Below, one piece after another: positions 51,576-59,313 of a DNA stretch of 64,000 bases. The notes beneath the pieces are model-generated. The model was given only the letters and a program-made list of their open reading frames with translations, made no database searches and was not told the DNA's origin. The stretch lies in NCBI RefSeq assembly GCF_019458805.1, contig NZ_JAIBOA010000009.1:1-64000 (forward strand), given 5' to 3'. This stretch comes from Actinomadura parmotrematis. GTDB lineage: Bacteria; Actinomycetota; Actinomycetes; Streptosporangiales; Streptosporangiaceae. Numbering within the stretch: the first letter of the stretch is position 1; each line of letters starts with the position of its first letter. A program made the translations under genes and the position numbers.

Positions 51576-52211
51576 TCATTTCCTCCCGGAGACGGTGCGG
51601 GCCGACACCCGGCGCGCGGGCACCGGGCCGAGCTCGTCCACGCGGCGCTGCACGGCGGCGGCGACGCGCCGGTCGAGGTCGCCGGGCTCGCGGAGCGCGG
51701 TGCGGACGGTGACGACCATGGCGCGCCGCTTCAGCTTCACCCCGGCGACGCCGGTGACGCCGTCCACCTCCTCGGCGGCTGCGGACGCGGCGTGCTTCAG
51801 CCCGCCCTTGGTGATGCCGATCAGCAGGTTCGGGTCGTCGCCGTGCAGCGGGACGAGCCGCGGCCGGCCCGGCAGCAGCCCGGCCAGCAGGAACAGCAGG
51901 CCGGCGGCGATGACCACGCCGGCCATCGTGTACGCCCGCCAGTCGTTGTAGGCGATGCCCGCCAGCCAGTTCGTCAGCCGCTCGTAGGGCACCAGCTTCG
52001 CGGGCGACCCGGCCAGCGCCGAGATCGCCTCGATCGCGACGAGCACCCCGGCGGCGGTGAGCAGCACCGCGCCGATCAGCGACATCACGATGCGGCGCGG
52101 CCGGAACACCCGGCGGGCGCGCCGGTCGGCGGCGCCGCCTCCGCTGGGCGCCGCGTGCGCGGGCGCCGGCGCGGCGGGCGCCTGCGGGAGCCGCTCGGTC
52201 TGCGTCGCCAT
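51576..52211 (-). CDS. DUF6286-type membrane protein
   Basis: A 211-residue protein: Pro/Ala-rich start, basic patch, two helices (VMSLIGAVLLTAAGVLVAIEA and YTMAGVVIAAGLLFLLAGLLP) and a C-terminal domain with LIGITKGGLKHAASAAAEEVDGVTGV, KLKRRAMVVTVRT and VAAAVQRRVDEL. This layout matches the actinobacterial DUF6286 family that travels with Asp23 genes. Two similar proteins occur at 54554 and 55081. It starts one base inside the stop of the Asp23-like gene, so it is co-translated. Role in envelope stress is inferred. Confidence 0.7.
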   Translation of the reverse strand: MATQTERLPQAPAAPAPAHAAPSGGGAADRRARRVFRPRRIVMSLIGAVLLTAAGVLVAIEAISALAGSPAKLVPYERLTNWLAGIAYNDWRAYTMAGVVIAAGLLFLLAGLLPGRPRLVPLHGDDPNLLIGITKGGLKHAASAAAEEVDGVTGVAGVKLKRRAMVVTVRTALREPGDLDRRVAAAVQRRVDELGPVPARRVSARTVSGRK

Positions 52212-52597
52212 CACCGCACCCCCGCCGGTTCGCGCGCGGTGCGCTGCGCCGGGACGGCGCGCTCCAGCGCGGCGACCTCGACGTCCACCTGCCGGACGGT
52301 GAGGCCGGTCTGCCGCTCGATCTGCCGGCGGACGCGCTCGCGCACCTCGCGGGCGACGGCCCGCACCGGCGCCGGGTAGGCGACCGTCAGCTCGACGCGC
52401 GCGGTGACGATGTCGCCGCGCACGTGCACGTCGGTGTTGGCGGTGCCGGAGCCGCCCATCGGGACGCCGAGCACGCGGCGCTGCGCGCCCCCGGTCTCCT
52501 CGCACGTCCCGGCGGCGTACGCGGCGATCCGCGCGACCACCCGGTCGGCGATCGTCGTCGTGCCGCGGCCCGGACCGCTCAGCTCCGCCCCGCTCAT
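52211..52597 (-). CDS. Asp23/Gls24 family envelope stress protein
   Basis: A 128-residue Asp23/Gls24 protein: TTTIADRVVARIAAYAAGTCEET, ANTDVHVRGDIVTARVELTVAYPAPVRAVAREVRERVRRQIERQTGLTVRQVDVEV in family order. It overlaps the small membrane gene by 4 bp (ATGA) and the DUF6286 gene by one base. Asp23 proteins are abundant, membrane-attached and induced by alkaline or envelope stress. This is one of three Asp23-like genes here. Confidence 0.85.
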   Translation of the reverse strand: MSGAELSGPGRGTTTIADRVVARIAAYAAGTCEETGGAQRRVLGVPMGGSGTANTDVHVRGDIVTARVELTVAYPAPVRAVAREVRERVRRQIERQTGLTVRQVDVEVAALERAVPAQRTAREPAGVR

Positions 52598-52791
52598 GAC
52601 TTCCTGTTCCCGCCGAAGGACGCGAACACCTCGCCCATGTCCAGCTCGCCGTCGACGACCCGGCCGACCAGGAAGCCGAGCGCGCCGAGCAGCAGCACGA
52701 TCAGGAAGGCCCCGAACCCGCCGAACGCCCCGGCGAAGCCGACCGCCAGGCCGTACGCGAGCCCCACCAGGGACCACGTCTTTCCGCTCAT
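52594..52791 (-). CDS. DUF2273-type small membrane protein
   Basis: A 65-residue protein with two close hydrophobic segments (WSLVGLAYGLAVGFAGAFGG and FGAFLIVLLLGALGFLVG) and the end RVVDGELDMGEVF. The FGGFGAFLIVLL stretch and the short VGRVVDGE tail fit the DUF2273 group that sits next to Asp23 genes in many Gram-positives. The 4-bp overlap with the Asp23-like gene shows tight coupling. Molecular role unknown; a membrane dock for Asp23 is plausible. Confidence 0.75.
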   Translation of the reverse strand: MSGKTWSLVGLAYGLAVGFAGAFGGFGAFLIVLLLGALGFLVGRVVDGELDMGEVFASFGGNRKS

Positions 52792-52845
52792 CTCTGTCCC
52801 CCCTCTTCGGGCGCTCTCATTACCGGCGCCCTCGACGCGGGCGCC

Positions 52846-53106
52846 CTACTGCAGGCGCTTCGCCCTCCGGCGCCGCTCCCGCCACCGCTTCAGCCGCGCC
52901 CCCGGACCGCGGTGGCGCCGCACCCCGACGACGTCCGCCGCCGGGCGGGCGCCGCCGGGCGCGCCGCGCCCGCCGTCCTCGTTCCAGCGCCGCATCCCGG
53001 CGGCGAACTCCGCCGGATCGCCGCCGGCGTCCGGATGGTGGGCGCGCGCCCAGGCGCGGAACGCCGCCTTCTCCTCAGCCGTCCGCCGCGCCATCCGCCC
53101 CGTCAT
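52846..53106 (-). CDS. Small basic protein with J-domain-like HPD motif
   Basis: An 86-residue protein. AEEKAAFRAWARAHHPDAGGDPAEFAAGMRRWNED resembles the HPDxGG turn and following helix of J domains, but is too short to be a full J domain. The last third is strongly basic (HRGPGARLKRWRERRRRAKRL), which may bind nucleic acid or membrane. Start at 53106 or 53094 (ATG) is uncertain; neither has a clear ribosome site. It overlaps the Asp23-like gene at 53075, so it is part of the cluster. Confidence 0.55.
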   Translation of the reverse strand: MTGRMARRTAEEKAAFRAWARAHHPDAGGDPAEFAAGMRRWNEDGGRGAPGGARPAADVVGVRRHRGPGARLKRWRERRRRAKRLQ

Positions 53107-53455
53107 CGTCCGCCGGGCCGGCGATGTCGCCGATCAGCACGTCCACCTCGCGGCCCTCCGCGAGCGGGGCGGCCGCGGTGCGCACGGCGTCGCCGATCTC
53201 GGCGAGCGGCCGCCCGAACCGGGCGACCACGCCGACCTCGACCCGGCCGTCCCGGACCGCGACGCCGGTGACCGGCGCGCCCACCCGGTAGGTGACCACG
53301 CGGCCGCGCGGGCCGGCGGTGAGGCCGGCCACGTCGGGCAGCGCCGCCACCGCGGCCGCGATCCGCTCGGCGAGGTCCGCGGACGCGGTGCGCCCCCCGG
53401 CGCCCGCCGTCCCCGTTCCGGTGCCCGTGGTCGCCGTCCCCGTGGTCGCCGCCAT
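53075..53455 (-). CDS. Asp23/Gls24-like protein
   Basis: A 126-residue protein: Thr/Gly-rich start of about 20 residues, then ADLAERIAAAVAALPDVAGL, GRVVTYRVGAPVTGVAVRDG, RVEVGVVARFGRPLAEIGDAVRTA and REVDVLIGDIAGPADDDG. The order of helix, strands and final VDV-strand is that of short Asp23-like proteins, with an acidic tail. It lies 4 bp after the next Asp23 gene and overlaps the basic small protein gene. Family call is moderate because the consensus is weak. Confidence 0.65.
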   Translation of the reverse strand: MAATTGTATTGTGTGTAGAGGRTASADLAERIAAAVAALPDVAGLTAGPRGRVVTYRVGAPVTGVAVRDGRVEVGVVARFGRPLAEIGDAVRTAAAPLAEGREVDVLIGDIAGPADDDGADGAADG

Positions 53456-53459
53456 CGCG

Positions 53460-54032
53460 TCACTGCACCCGCGGCTTGGCCTGCTCGGCCTCGTCCTTGG
53501 CCTTGGCCTGCTCGGCCTTGGCGTCGTCGCCGTCGTCCTCGTCGGGCAGGTGGATGTCGTCCACGGTGATGTTCACCTCGACGACCTCCAGCCCGGTCAT
53601 GTGCTCGACCTCGCTGATCACGTTGTCGCGGACCGCGGTCGCCAGGTCGGGGATGGACACCCCGTACTCGACGACCAGGTCGATGTCCACGGCCGCCTGG
53701 CGCTCGCCGACCTGCACCGCGACGCCCTGCGTCACGTTGGTCTTCTGCCCGGGCAGCCGCTCCTTGACGGAGCCGAACGTGCGGGCCATGCCCGCGCCCA
53801 TCGCGTGCACGCCGCCGATCTCGCGGGCCGCCATGCCGGCGACCTTCGCGACGACCCCGTCGGCGATCTTGGTCTTGCCCTGCTCGGTGACCAGCTCGCT
53901 GCTCTGGTCGCCGCCGGCCTTCTGCAGGCCGTTGCCGGGCCGCGCGCTCTTGTCGGCGCCGGGCCGCGGAGCCTGGTTCGGCAGCGTGCCGACCGACGAC
54001 TCCCGGGTCGCTTGACCGTTCTCCTGGCTCAC
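53460..54032 (-). CDS. Asp23/Gls24 family envelope stress response protein
   Basis: A 190-residue Asp23 protein: disordered start to about residue 45, then core ELVTEQGKTKIADGVVAKVAGMAAREIGGVHAMG, VTQGVAVQVGERQAAVDIDLVVEYGVSIPDLATAVRDNVISEVEHMTGLEVVEVNITVDDIHLP, and an Ala/Lys/Glu-rich tail. This is the best-matching Asp23 gene here. The GTG at 54032 follows GGGGGGAACGAC. It is the first gene of the 50989-54032 group, which runs toward lower coordinates. Likely membrane-associated stress protein. Confidence 0.88.
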   Translation of the reverse strand: MSQENGQATRESSVGTLPNQAPRPGADKSARPGNGLQKAGGDQSSELVTEQGKTKIADGVVAKVAGMAAREIGGVHAMGAGMARTFGSVKERLPGQKTNVTQGVAVQVGERQAAVDIDLVVEYGVSIPDLATAVRDNVISEVEHMTGLEVVEVNITVDDIHLPDEDDGDDAKAEQAKAKDEAEQAKPRVQ

Positions 54033-54153
54033 GTCGTTCCCCCCTGCTGAGTCCGTGATGATGCGATCATGCTCACGGAGCGCGACACCAAAACCACGTT
54101 TGCCGACAATATGCAGGTCAATGGGGTTCCGGCGGGGCGGCGGGCGGGAGACG

Positions 54154-54191
54154 GCGGAGGGCGGCGCGGGTGTCGCCGCGCCGCCCTCCGC
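54154..54191 (-). terminator. Terminator hairpin after csbD-like gene
   Basis: GCGGAGGGCGGCGCGG (54154-54169), a 6-base loop and its perfect complement (54176-54191) form a 16-bp stem 31 bp past the CsbD-like stop. It separates csbD from the Asp23 gene. No T tract is present. Confidence 0.65.
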
Positions 54192-54222
54192 TCGTCCACG
54201 CGCCGCTCGCGCGGCGCCGCGC

Positions 54223-54447
54223 CTACCGGCCGCCGTCGTCGTGCTTGCCGCCGCGGAACATGCCCTTGGCCTTGTCCACCGCGTCGCCGGCCTTGTCGCG
54301 GGCGTTGCCCATGGCCTCGGTGGCCTGGCCCTTCATCTGCTGGCCCTTGCCCTCGCCCTGCATCTCCGAGTCGCCGGTCACCTTGCCGGCGGCCTCCTTG
54401 AGCTTGCCCTTGGCCTGGTCCATCTTGCCGCTCATCTTGTCGCCCAT
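54223..54447 (-). CDS. CsbD family general stress protein
   Basis: A 74-residue hydrophilic CsbD-like protein: DKMSGKMDQAKGKLKEAAGKVTGDSEMQGEGKGQQMKG in family order, then a second helical repeat (ATEAMGNARDKAGDAVDKAKGMF). CsbD of Bacillus is under SigB control. A GGTT-N16-GGGTAG element at 54495-54520 is a good SigB-type promoter for this gene. The ATG at 54447 with GAGGGGG upstream is preferred over a GTG at 54450. Function is unknown beyond stress induction. Confidence 0.88.
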   Translation of the reverse strand: MGDKMSGKMDQAKGKLKEAAGKVTGDSEMQGEGKGQQMKGQATEAMGNARDKAGDAVDKAKGMFRGGKHDDGGR

Positions 54448-54494
54448 CACAGCCCCCTCGTTGCCGTCCGTCGCGGATCGCTACCGAGAGTGCA

Positions 54495-54520
54495 CTACCC
54501 GGCCTTTCCGCGAGGCAACC
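54495..54520 (-). promoter_or_regulatory. SigB-type promoter of csbD-like gene
   Basis: Read on the minus strand: GGTT (-35), 16 bases, GGGTAG (-10), matching GNNT-N14-16-GGGTAY at all but the last base. The transcript would start about 40 bases before the CsbD start. Confidence 0.6.
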
Positions 54521-54553
54521 AAACCATCACCATGACGGCATTCCGCTCGGCGG

Positions 54554-55078
54554 CTAGAGGAGCTTCGCCTGCTGGTACTCCAGGGTGAAGCGGAGGACGA
54601 CGACGAGGCCGTCCAGGCCGACGGCCTCCCGGTACCGCGCGACGGGGCCCTCCCGGAGGGCCGCGCACACCTCGGCGAGGGGCGCGTCCGTCGGGCAGGT
54701 GACCGTCATGACGAGGCGGGGCCGCGCGCGGGTGCCGGTGAAGCGGAGCCGCGCGTCCCGCACGCCCGGCACCTTCAGCGCGCGCCGCCGCAGGTCGCGG
54801 CCGGCGGCGCGGGTGAGCATCCGGGTGGGGCCGTCGACGGCGGGCAGCCGGCGGTGCGCGGCGTCGCGGACCTGGGCGAGGAGCGACGCGGTGGCGGCGA
54901 GCCCGGCGAGCTCCAGCAGGGCCGCGACGACGGGCCAGAACCCGTGGTGCCCGGCCGGGTAGCGGACCAGCGCGGGCCACAGCACGGGGCCGCCGCCGAG
55001 CGGGCCGGCGGCGACGGCGAGGACGGCGGCGCCGGCGGCCGCGAGGACGGCGCCGGTCACGGCGGTGAGGGTGCGCAC
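54554..55078 (-). CDS. DUF6286-type membrane protein
   Basis: A 174-residue relative of the proteins at 51576 and 55081: N-terminal helix (LTAVTGAVLAAAGAAVLAVAA), second helix (FWPVVAALLELAGLAATASLL), then a soluble part with GRDLRRRALKVPGVRDARLRF, RPRLVMTVTCPTDAPLAEVCAAL. The GTG at 55078 follows GGAGG. It starts just past the upstream gene's stop, so both are co-translated. The ALKVPGV segment echoes Asp23-like sequences. A role with Asp23 proteins at the membrane is inferred from genomic company. Confidence 0.62.
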   Translation of the reverse strand: MRTLTAVTGAVLAAAGAAVLAVAAGPLGGGPVLWPALVRYPAGHHGFWPVVAALLELAGLAATASLLAQVRDAAHRRLPAVDGPTRMLTRAAGRDLRRRALKVPGVRDARLRFTGTRARPRLVMTVTCPTDAPLAEVCAALREGPVARYREAVGLDGLVVVLRFTLEYQQAKLL

Positions 55079-55080
55079 GC

Positions 55081-55692
55081 TCAGTCCCTCCGCCAGCTCA
55101 GCTGGACCTCGACGGTGCGGCTCTGCAGCAGGCCGAGCCGCTCCATCCGCTCGCCGACGGCGGCGCGGATCAGCTCGGGCAGGTTCCCGGCGTTGCGGAA
55201 CCCGGTGTGCGCCCGCACCTCCACGCGGCGGTGCACCAGGCCCCGCAGCCGCACCCGGGAGCGTTCCACGCCGGGGACCGCCCGCACGGCCTCGTCGAGG
55301 ACCCGGACGACGGCGGCGCGGCTCAGCCCGGCGGCCAGGTCGCCGTCGCCGCCGCGCAGCGGCACCATCCGGAGCCGGCCGGGCAGCGCCGCCGCGGCGA
55401 GCGCCACGCCGGCGGCGAGCATCAGCCCGCCGGCCGCGACGACCCGCCGGTCGTGCCAGGCGGTGGCGCGGAGGCCCGCGGCGATCCGGTGGACCGGCAG
55501 CAGGCCGGCGGGCCAGCCGGCCATCCGCGACAGGATCTCCAGCGCCGCCGTCCCGGTCGCGCCCGCGACCAGCAGCGCGACCGCGATCCCGAGCGCCGTG
55601 CGGCGCGCCCGGAACTCGCCCAGCGCGAGCCGGCCGGCCCGCTGCCGCGCCTCGACGTCCTCGATCAGCTCCGTGACCAGCGTCTCGCCCAT
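55081..55692 (-). CDS. DUF6286-type membrane protein
   Basis: A 203-residue protein with an acidic amphipathic start (TLVTELIEDVEARQRAGRLA), two helices (ALGIAVALLVAGATGTAALEI and VVAAGGLMLAAGVALAAAALP) and a soluble C-domain (GLSRAAVVRVLDEAVRAVPGVERSRVRLRGLVHRRVEVRAHT). Helix spacing and order match the DUF6286 protein at 51576. ATG at 55692 is preferred to 55698 by GGGG spacing. It leads a two-gene unit with the protein at 54554, outside the main Asp23 operon but on the same strand. Confidence 0.62.
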   Translation of the reverse strand: MGETLVTELIEDVEARQRAGRLALGEFRARRTALGIAVALLVAGATGTAALEILSRMAGWPAGLLPVHRIAAGLRATAWHDRRVVAAGGLMLAAGVALAAAALPGRLRMVPLRGGDGDLAAGLSRAAVVRVLDEAVRAVPGVERSRVRLRGLVHRRVEVRAHTGFRNAGNLPELIRAAVGERMERLGLLQSRTVEVQLSWRRD

Positions 55693-55857
55693 CACCATCC
55701 CCGTCGCGCCCGGACGCCCCAGCCGGCGCCGTCACCCATGGTGGTGCACGGCCCACCGGAGGTCACGCCCATCCGCCCCGTGGCGCCGCCCGCTGCTCTA
55801 GGGAGTCTTGACCAGCTCATCCCCATCCGGGGAAGGACGGCCGGGTATGCCGGGATC

Positions 55858-56145
55858 ATGATCCATCATCGACTCGGCCGGGCCGCGGCCACCGCGGCCG
55901 CCGCCCTGGCGCTGGCGGTCGTGCCGCCGGCCGCCGCGTCCGCGCGGGCCGCCGAACCGCTGCCCGCCTCGTCGCCGTCGGCCGGGATGCAGGACGCGCC
56001 GGCGCCGCGGCCGACGCTGGACGGCATGACCCGCCTGCGGACCGGCGTCGAGAGCCTCAGGCAGGCTCTGGAGAAGAAGCTCGCCGAGCTCCAGAACTCG
56101 GCGTTCGCCGACAAGCTGCGGGGCATCCAGCGCAACGCCGACTAG
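55858..56145 (+). CDS. Small secreted protein
   Basis: A 95-residue protein with a signal peptide (HHRLGRAAATAAAALALAVV, cleavage near ASA/ARA), a Pro/Ser-rich linker and a C-terminal amphipathic helix (MTRLRTGVESLRQALEKKLAELQNSAFADKL) that may form a coiled coil. No family is recognised. Its last codon and stop overlap the left end of a 162-bp MITE-like element, so the C-terminus may have been changed by that insertion. A TTGACC box at 55808-55813 may be part of its promoter. Confidence 0.5.
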   Translation: MIHHRLGRAAATAAAALALAVVPPAAASARAAEPLPASSPSAGMQDAPAPRPTLDGMTRLRTGVESLRQALEKKLAELQNSAFADKLRGIQRNAD

Positions 56146-56305
56146 GGCGTGCCTTGCGGGTCTTGTTCGTCGTGAGCGGTGTCCAGGTGGTCCCTGGCAA
56201 GGCGGAGGAGGGAGGCGGCCCGGTGTTGGCCGTCGACCGACGACAACGCCGCCGGGGGCCGCCTGGGCGCCGCGTAACAGAACGTAGACCCGCAAGGTAC
56301 GCCCT
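56144..56305. mobile_element. MITE-like element with 20-bp terminal inverted repeats
   Basis: Ends AGGGCGTGCCTTGCGGGTCT (56144-56163) and AGACCCGCAAGGTACGCCCT (56286-56305) are reverse complements with one mismatch. The 162-bp body has no transposase gene. No clear target duplication was seen. It is probably a non-autonomous derivative of an insertion sequence, or an old remnant. The gap 56146-56389 holds nothing else recognisable. Confidence 0.65.
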
Positions 56306-56389
56306 GGGGCGCTGGAGGGTCCCGGACCCGCGGGCCGCGACGTTCACGGGAGGGCCGTCGCGGCCCGCCGCGTCCTGGCGGAGGACGGT

Positions 56390-57238
56390 CTAGCGGAAGA
56401 CGACGGTGCGCGCGCCGTTCAGCAGCACCCGGTGCTCGGTGTGCCAGCGGACGGCGCGGGCCAGCGCGAGGCACTCGACGTCGCGCCCGACGGCGACGAG
56501 GTCGTCGGCGCTGTGGGCGTGGTCGACGCGGGCGACCTCCTGCTCGATGATCGGCCCCTCGTCCAGGTCGGCGGTGACGTAGTGCGCGGTCGCGCCGATC
56601 ACCTTGACGCCGCGCGCGTGCGCCTGGTGGTAGGGGCGGGCGCCCTTGAAGCTCGGCAGGAACGAGTGGTGGATGTTGATGATCCGGCCGGGCAATTTGG
56701 CGCACAGGTCGTCGGACAGGATCTGCATGTAGCGGGCCAGCACCACCAGGTCGGCGCGGTAGTGCCCGACCAGGGTGAGGATCTCGGCCTCCTGGGCCTC
56801 CTTGCCGCCCGGCCCGACCGGCAGGTGGTGGTAGTCGATCCCGTAGGACTGGGTGAGCGGCCGCAGGTCGGGGTGGTTGGAGGCGACGGCGACGACGTCG
56901 ATGCCGAGCAGGCCCGAGCGCTGCCGGTAGAGCAGGTCGTTCAGGCAGTGGCCGCCCTTGGAGACCATGATGAGGACGCGGGGCCGCTCGGCGGTGGCGT
57001 GCAGCCGCCAGTCCAGGCCGAGGTCGGTGCCGAGGGCGGCGAGCGCGCCGTCGAGGGCGTCGCGGCCGGCGCCCTCGGGGGCCGCGAACTGGACGCGCAT
57101 GAAGAAGGTGCCGGTGTCGCGGTCGCCGAACTGCTGGCTCTCCAGGATGTTGCAGCCGCGCGCGGCGAGCAGCCCGGAGACCGCGGAGACGATCCCGGGG
57201 CGGTCCGGGCAGGAGAGCGTCAGCACGTATTCGGTCAC
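56390..57238 (-). CDS. purU: Formyltetrahydrofolate deformylase
   Basis: A 282-residue PurU: N-terminal ACT domain (YVLTLSCPDRPGIVSAVSGLLA) and a formyl-transferase/hydrolase domain with VLIMVSKGGHCLNDLLYR, IINIHHSFLPSFKGARPYHQA and the catalytic-end segment TADLDEGPIIEQEV. It hydrolyses 10-formyl-THF to formate and THF, balancing one-carbon pools, which relates it functionally to the gcv/glyA genes at 13.7-16.5 kb though not linked in operon. The GTG at 57238 has a GGAAGTGGG region upstream. Confidence 0.94.
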   Translation of the reverse strand: MTEYVLTLSCPDRPGIVSAVSGLLAARGCNILESQQFGDRDTGTFFMRVQFAAPEGAGRDALDGALAALGTDLGLDWRLHATAERPRVLIMVSKGGHCLNDLLYRQRSGLLGIDVVAVASNHPDLRPLTQSYGIDYHHLPVGPGGKEAQEAEILTLVGHYRADLVVLARYMQILSDDLCAKLPGRIINIHHSFLPSFKGARPYHQAHARGVKVIGATAHYVTADLDEGPIIEQEVARVDHAHSADDLVAVGRDVECLALARAVRWHTEHRVLLNGARTVVFR

Positions 57239-57459
57239 GGTCCCACTTCCACTTGGTCGCTCGCGGCGCGCCGGCCCGGAGAACGCCCAGGCCAGGACAC
57301 CAGAGCTTACGCCGCGGGCCCGCGGCGCGCGGCCATGTCGCCCCTTCCGGCGGACGGCGGCGCGCGCCGGCGCGCCGGTCGCGCCCGGCGCCCGGCGAGG
57401 GCCGATCATGACGATCCGCTGGTATGCGTCAGAACCGGCGGGCGGGTAGGAACACGATC

Positions 57460-58215
57460 ATGGCCGTGCTGCTGGCGCTCGTGTCGTCCCTGATGATCCT
57501 GTTCGGGGGCGTGGTCGCGGCGCGCGCGCACGACCATCGCCACCTGGTGCTCGGCCTCGCCGGCGGCATCGTGCTCGGCGTGGTGTCGTTCGACCTGCTG
57601 CCCGAGTCGCTGGCGGAGTCGGGCGGCGAGCTGCTGCACGTGCCGCTGCCGATGGTCGGGTTCGCGATCGGCTTCGCGCTGCTGCACGTCGTCGAGCAGG
57701 CGACCGCGATGCACGCCGCGCACGAGCACGAGTACGCGCCGCACGACCATCCCGGCGGCGAGGCGTCGGGGCGGATCGCCGCCCTCGCGGTGATCACCCA
57801 CACCTTCCTGGACGGCCTCAGCATCGGCCTCGCGCTGGAGGCGCCCGGCGCGACCGGGCTGCTGGTGGCGCTCGCGGTGTTCGCGCACAACTTCGCCGAC
57901 GGCTTCAACACCGTGACCTTCGCCGCGTTCCGCGACCGCGACAAGCGCCCGGCGCGGCCGTTCCTGGCCGCCGCGATGCTGGCGCCGGTGGCGGGCGCGG
58001 CGCTCACCCAGGTCGTCGACATCCCGCACGCGGTGCTCGGCCCCTACCTCGGGTTCATCTCCGGCGTGCTGCTGTACCTGGCCGCGGCCGACATCCTGCC
58101 CGAGGCGCACGCCAACCATCCGCGCGTCGCGACGCTGCTCATGACGGGGCTCGGCGTCGCCGGCATCCTGCTGATCGTCGGCACGGCCAGCAGCGGCGGC
58201 GGCCACGCGCACTGA
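57460..58215 (+). CDS. ZIP family metal transporter
   Basis: A 251-residue ZIP-like permease with about eight helices. The metal-path helices carry HTFLDGLSIGLALE and AHNFADGFNTV, the counterparts of HNxxEG motifs, and a His-rich cytoplasmic loop (HAAHEHEYAPHDHPGG) sits between helices 3 and 4. Such proteins move zinc or related divalent metals. The ATG at 57460 follows AGGA; an ATG at 57424 would add 12 basic residues. Ion specificity cannot be read; ends with GGGHAH, another possible metal site. Confidence 0.8.
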   Translation: MAVLLALVSSLMILFGGVVAARAHDHRHLVLGLAGGIVLGVVSFDLLPESLAESGGELLHVPLPMVGFAIGFALLHVVEQATAMHAAHEHEYAPHDHPGGEASGRIAALAVITHTFLDGLSIGLALEAPGATGLLVALAVFAHNFADGFNTVTFAAFRDRDKRPARPFLAAAMLAPVAGAALTQVVDIPHAVLGPYLGFISGVLLYLAAADILPEAHANHPRVATLLMTGLGVAGILLIVGTASSGGGHAH

Positions 58216-58387
58216 GAACCCTTACCGGCAGGGGCCTCCTGCAACTGACCGGGCGGTCATTGAGATCATTCCGTGATCGAATTTCCTTGATCCTCTTCGC
58301 CGCGGCGGCCTACCGTCCCAGTCGTCACTGGAGCCGTCGTACCCGGTCGGGGAGCGCCCGGGCGACCTCCGGGAAAGGCGCTGAGTC

Positions 58388-59254
58388 ATGACGAACCCCA
58401 CCCCACGCCCGGCCCGCCGGCTGCGGCGTTCCCTCACCTCCAAGGCCCTGGCGGCCGCGCTCGTCGCGCCGCTCGCGCCCGCCGCCGTCGCCGCCGCGGC
58501 GACCCCGGCGCTCGCCGACCCCTCCGGCGTGGCCTTCGACTACGCCGACTGCCCGGACATGCTGCCGGTCGGCGCGGACCCCGGCCAGTGGATCTGCGAG
58601 AACATCGTGATCCCCGAGGGCTCGATGAAGATCGGCTCGATCGACCAGCCGCTCACCGCGGCGACCGCGATGCGGATCACCGCGATCTCCGGCACCGATC
58701 CGCGCACCGGCGACACCCGCACCATCGTCGAGTCGGTGAAGTCGGCGCCGATGACGGTCGCCGGCGGCGCGCTCGGCATCCCCGGCAGCGACGACCTGCT
58801 GCCGCTGCTGAAGCTCCAGGTGCAGCCGGTCTACGCCGGGAACTTCACCATGCGGTTCACCGAGGACGGCATGGGCATCAATTCCACCATCGATCTGCGC
58901 ATCAAGGTCATCAACGCGCTGATGGACAAGAACTGCTCCGTCGGCACGGCCGCCGCGCCCGTCAAGCTGAACCTGAACGCCGACATGGACACCTTCACCT
59001 GGTACGACGACGCGCTCGGCGTGACGGTCCACGACAACGCCTTCAGCGCCCCGGCGACGAGCGGCTGCGGCCTGCTCGCCCCGATCGCGGACCTGCGGTC
59101 CGGGCTGCCGTCGGCGTCGGGCAAGAACAGCGCCACGTTCCGCCTGTACCTGGCGAGCAAGTCCTACACCGAGCTGTTCCCGACCCTGAAGTCGCAGGTC
59201 AAGACCTACAAGAAGGTCGCCCCGCTGGGCGAGCCGAAGCTGCTGCGCAAGTAG
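58388..59254 (+). CDS. Secreted protein of unknown function
   Basis: A 288-residue exported protein: long signal peptide (Arg-rich start, ALAAALVAPLAPAAVAAAA, cleavage near ALA), then a beta-rich mature domain with four cysteines (DYADCPDM, GQWICEN, KNCSVG, SGCGLL) likely in two disulfides. It includes EGSMKIGSIDQPLTAATAMRI and YLASKSYTELFP. Similar secreted proteins are frequent in Actinomadura and Streptomyces but have no assigned role. A strong terminator follows at 59265. The ATG has GGGAAAGG upstream. Confidence 0.65.
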   Translation: MTNPTPRPARRLRRSLTSKALAAALVAPLAPAAVAAAATPALADPSGVAFDYADCPDMLPVGADPGQWICENIVIPEGSMKIGSIDQPLTAATAMRITAISGTDPRTGDTRTIVESVKSAPMTVAGGALGIPGSDDLLPLLKLQVQPVYAGNFTMRFTEDGMGINSTIDLRIKVINALMDKNCSVGTAAAPVKLNLNADMDTFTWYDDALGVTVHDNAFSAPATSGCGLLAPIADLRSGLPSASGKNSATFRLYLASKSYTELFPTLKSQVKTYKKVAPLGEPKLLRK

Positions 59255-59264
59255 CCGCGCCCGC

Positions 59265-59302
59265 GCAGGCCCCCGCGTCCCGTCCCGGACGCGGGGGCCT
59301 GC
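59265..59302. terminator. Bidirectional-type terminator hairpin
   Basis: GCAGGCCCCCGCGTCC (59265-59280), loop CGTCCC, perfect complement (59287-59302): a 16-bp stem between the convergent secreted-protein and TetR genes. It can serve both strands; no T tract is present. Confidence 0.75.
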
Positions 59303-59313
59303 CGCGTTCCCGG

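Noticed and set aside
56142..56705. Transposase gene associated with the 162-bp inverted-repeat element.
   Set aside because: The minus-strand frame is antisense and out of frame to purU for most of its length and has no DDE or HTH motif; the element itself is too short.
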